A stretch of DNA of 61,021 bases from a virus, in the IMG/VR virus record IMGVR_UViG_3300007276_000003, positions 1 through 61,021 of that record; one strand, written 5' to 3'. Within the stretch, counting starts at the first letter, position 1. Each line of letters opens with the position of its first letter. The notes under the pieces are model-generated. The model was not told where the DNA came from. It worked only from the letters and a program-made list of their open reading frames with translations, and made no database searches. The position numbers and the translations under genes are program-made. Shown here piece after piece: positions 60,272 through 61,021 of this stretch.

Positions 60272-61021
60272 TAGAAAGAACCCTTGGATATTCCAACGAA
60301 CAAATGTATAAACAATGTAAATTGTTTTATGATATAGTATTCAAAACTAAAAAGGTAAAACAAGGAAGGGGAAAGAACGCAAAGTTTGTAGACAAAAGAG
60401 TATATGAAAACGATTATGCGATAGAGGAGAGAGCCTTGAAAAGTTTAGAATATTATAAAATAAAAATGGAAAACGATACAGAAATAAAGTTCAGGGATTA
60501 TCAAAAAAAGATTATAGTAAAAGGTTCAGAGATATTAATATTAAATAATTTTCTGTACCTAACAATGGAAGTAAGAACAGGTAAGACACTAACAAGCTTA
60601 GGTATAGCAAGATTAATGAATAAAAAAAGTGTACTGTTTGTTTCAAAAAAGAAAGCACTTAGTAGTATCAATGATGATTACCTTGCGTTGAAACCTGACT
60701 ATGACATTACTATAATTAATTATGAATCCTTACATAAGATTGAAACTAATGATTTTGATTTAGTAATCTTAGATGAGGCACATAGTATGGGTGCGTTTCC
60801 TAAACCTAGCAGAAGAGCAAAGCAGGTAAAAGAACTGTTAAGGGTTAACAATCCAAATGTAATTCTTCTTTCAGGTACACCAACCCCTGAATCATACAGT
60901 CAAATGTATCATCAGGTATATGGGATAAAGGGAAATCCCTTTTCCGGCTTTGTAAACTTTTATAAGTTTTCTAAACAGTATGTAAATGTTAAGCAAAGAA
61001 AAATCAATTCTCTTTACATAA
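60232..61021 (+). CDS. SF2 DNA helicase, N-terminal part (continues at 1-736)
   Basis: The gene starts at ATG 60232, the first ATG after an in-frame stop at 60226-60228. Residues 1-78 are a small extra domain. Then FRDYQKKII, a Q-type motif, Walker A VRTGKT at 114-119, DEAH at 181-184 and SGTPTP from 214 define the first RecA domain of an SF2 helicase. It stays open to the window end and resumes in frame at base 2. A start at 60466 would also keep the helicase core, but the upstream frame is open and fills the gap. Confidence 0.9.
   Translation, partial: MYSHKNIYKGTGVVERTLGYSNEQMYKQCKLFYDIVFKTKKVKQGRGKNAKFVDKRVYENDYAIEERALKSLEYYKIKMENDTEIKFRDYQKKIIVKGSEILILNNFLYLTMEVRTGKTLTSLGIARLMNKKSVLFVSKKKALSSINDDYLALKPDYDITIINYESLHKIETNDFDLVILDEAHSMGAFPKPSRRAKQVKELLRVNNPNVILLSGTPTPESYSQMYHQVYGIKGNPFSGFVNFYKFSKQYVNVKQRKINSLYI
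60972..61021. repeat. Terminal direct repeat, right copy (circular overlap)
   Basis: Identical to bases 1-50. Confidence 0.95.

Overview
The window is an essentially complete, circularly permuted genome of a tailed bacteriophage, probably a short-tailed (podovirus-like) phage of a Bacteroidetes/Flavobacteriia host. The first 50 bases are repeated exactly at the end (1-50 = 60972-61021), so the contig closes into a circle of 60,971 bp, and one helicase gene runs across the join (60232 to 61021, then on to 736). Host evidence is indirect but consistent: AT-rich sequence, A-rich start contexts instead of strong Shine-Dalgarno sites, promoters of the Bacteroidetes type (TTTG, 19-20 bases, TAnnTTTG), and a primase with a BT4734/VirE-like N-terminus.

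Layout. (1) Rightward early block, 49004 through the join to 3281: an ArdC-like antirestriction protein, a membrane-anchored transglycosylase, a run of small unknown proteins, a DnaA domain IV-like protein, a DUF1071 single-strand annealing protein, a RecE-like nuclease, an SSB-like protein, a BT4734-type primase-helicase, an SF2 helicase, three small PDDEXK/VRR-NUC-type nucleases and a second DnaA domain IV-like protein. No DNA polymerase, RNA polymerase, integrase or phage repressor was recognised, so replication and transcription probably borrow the host machinery. (2) Leftward late block, 47904 down to 3243: GroEL, GroES, many small lysine/arginine-rich proteins, amidase, small membrane protein and holin (lysis), tail fibres (one with 165 uninterrupted collagen triplets, one broken by a frameshift), a 2OG-Fe(II) oxygenase, a protein resembling two GroES folds in tandem, terminase, portal, scaffold, major capsid, connector and tail nozzle proteins, a GNAT-like protein, and internal/ejected proteins ending in a 2,899-residue polyvalent protein with zinc-protease-like and methyltransferase-like domains. 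(3) A control region, 47905-49003, between the divergent blocks: an iteron cluster with an IHF-like site, a tRNA-Arg(UCU), a terminator, one small gene, a hairpin-rich stretch with a strong G-quadruplex motif, and the first early promoter.

How it fits together. Early promoters have both Bacteroidetes boxes. Sites in front of late units keep only an extended TATCTTTGT-like box, which suggests a late activator; the lone rightward gene inside the late block (45524-45952, winged-helix-like) is a candidate. The CGACATA iteron/IHF cluster occurs twice, beside the tRNA and directly before the primase-helicase gene, and is a candidate origin or control site. Two early leaders carry a matching two-tier hairpin with the outer stem conserved and the inner stem changed on both sides. 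The most striking protein-level features are the QQK motifs between the segments of the giant protein, the chaperonin set, and the collagen-like fibre with a nearby hydroxylase-like enzyme.
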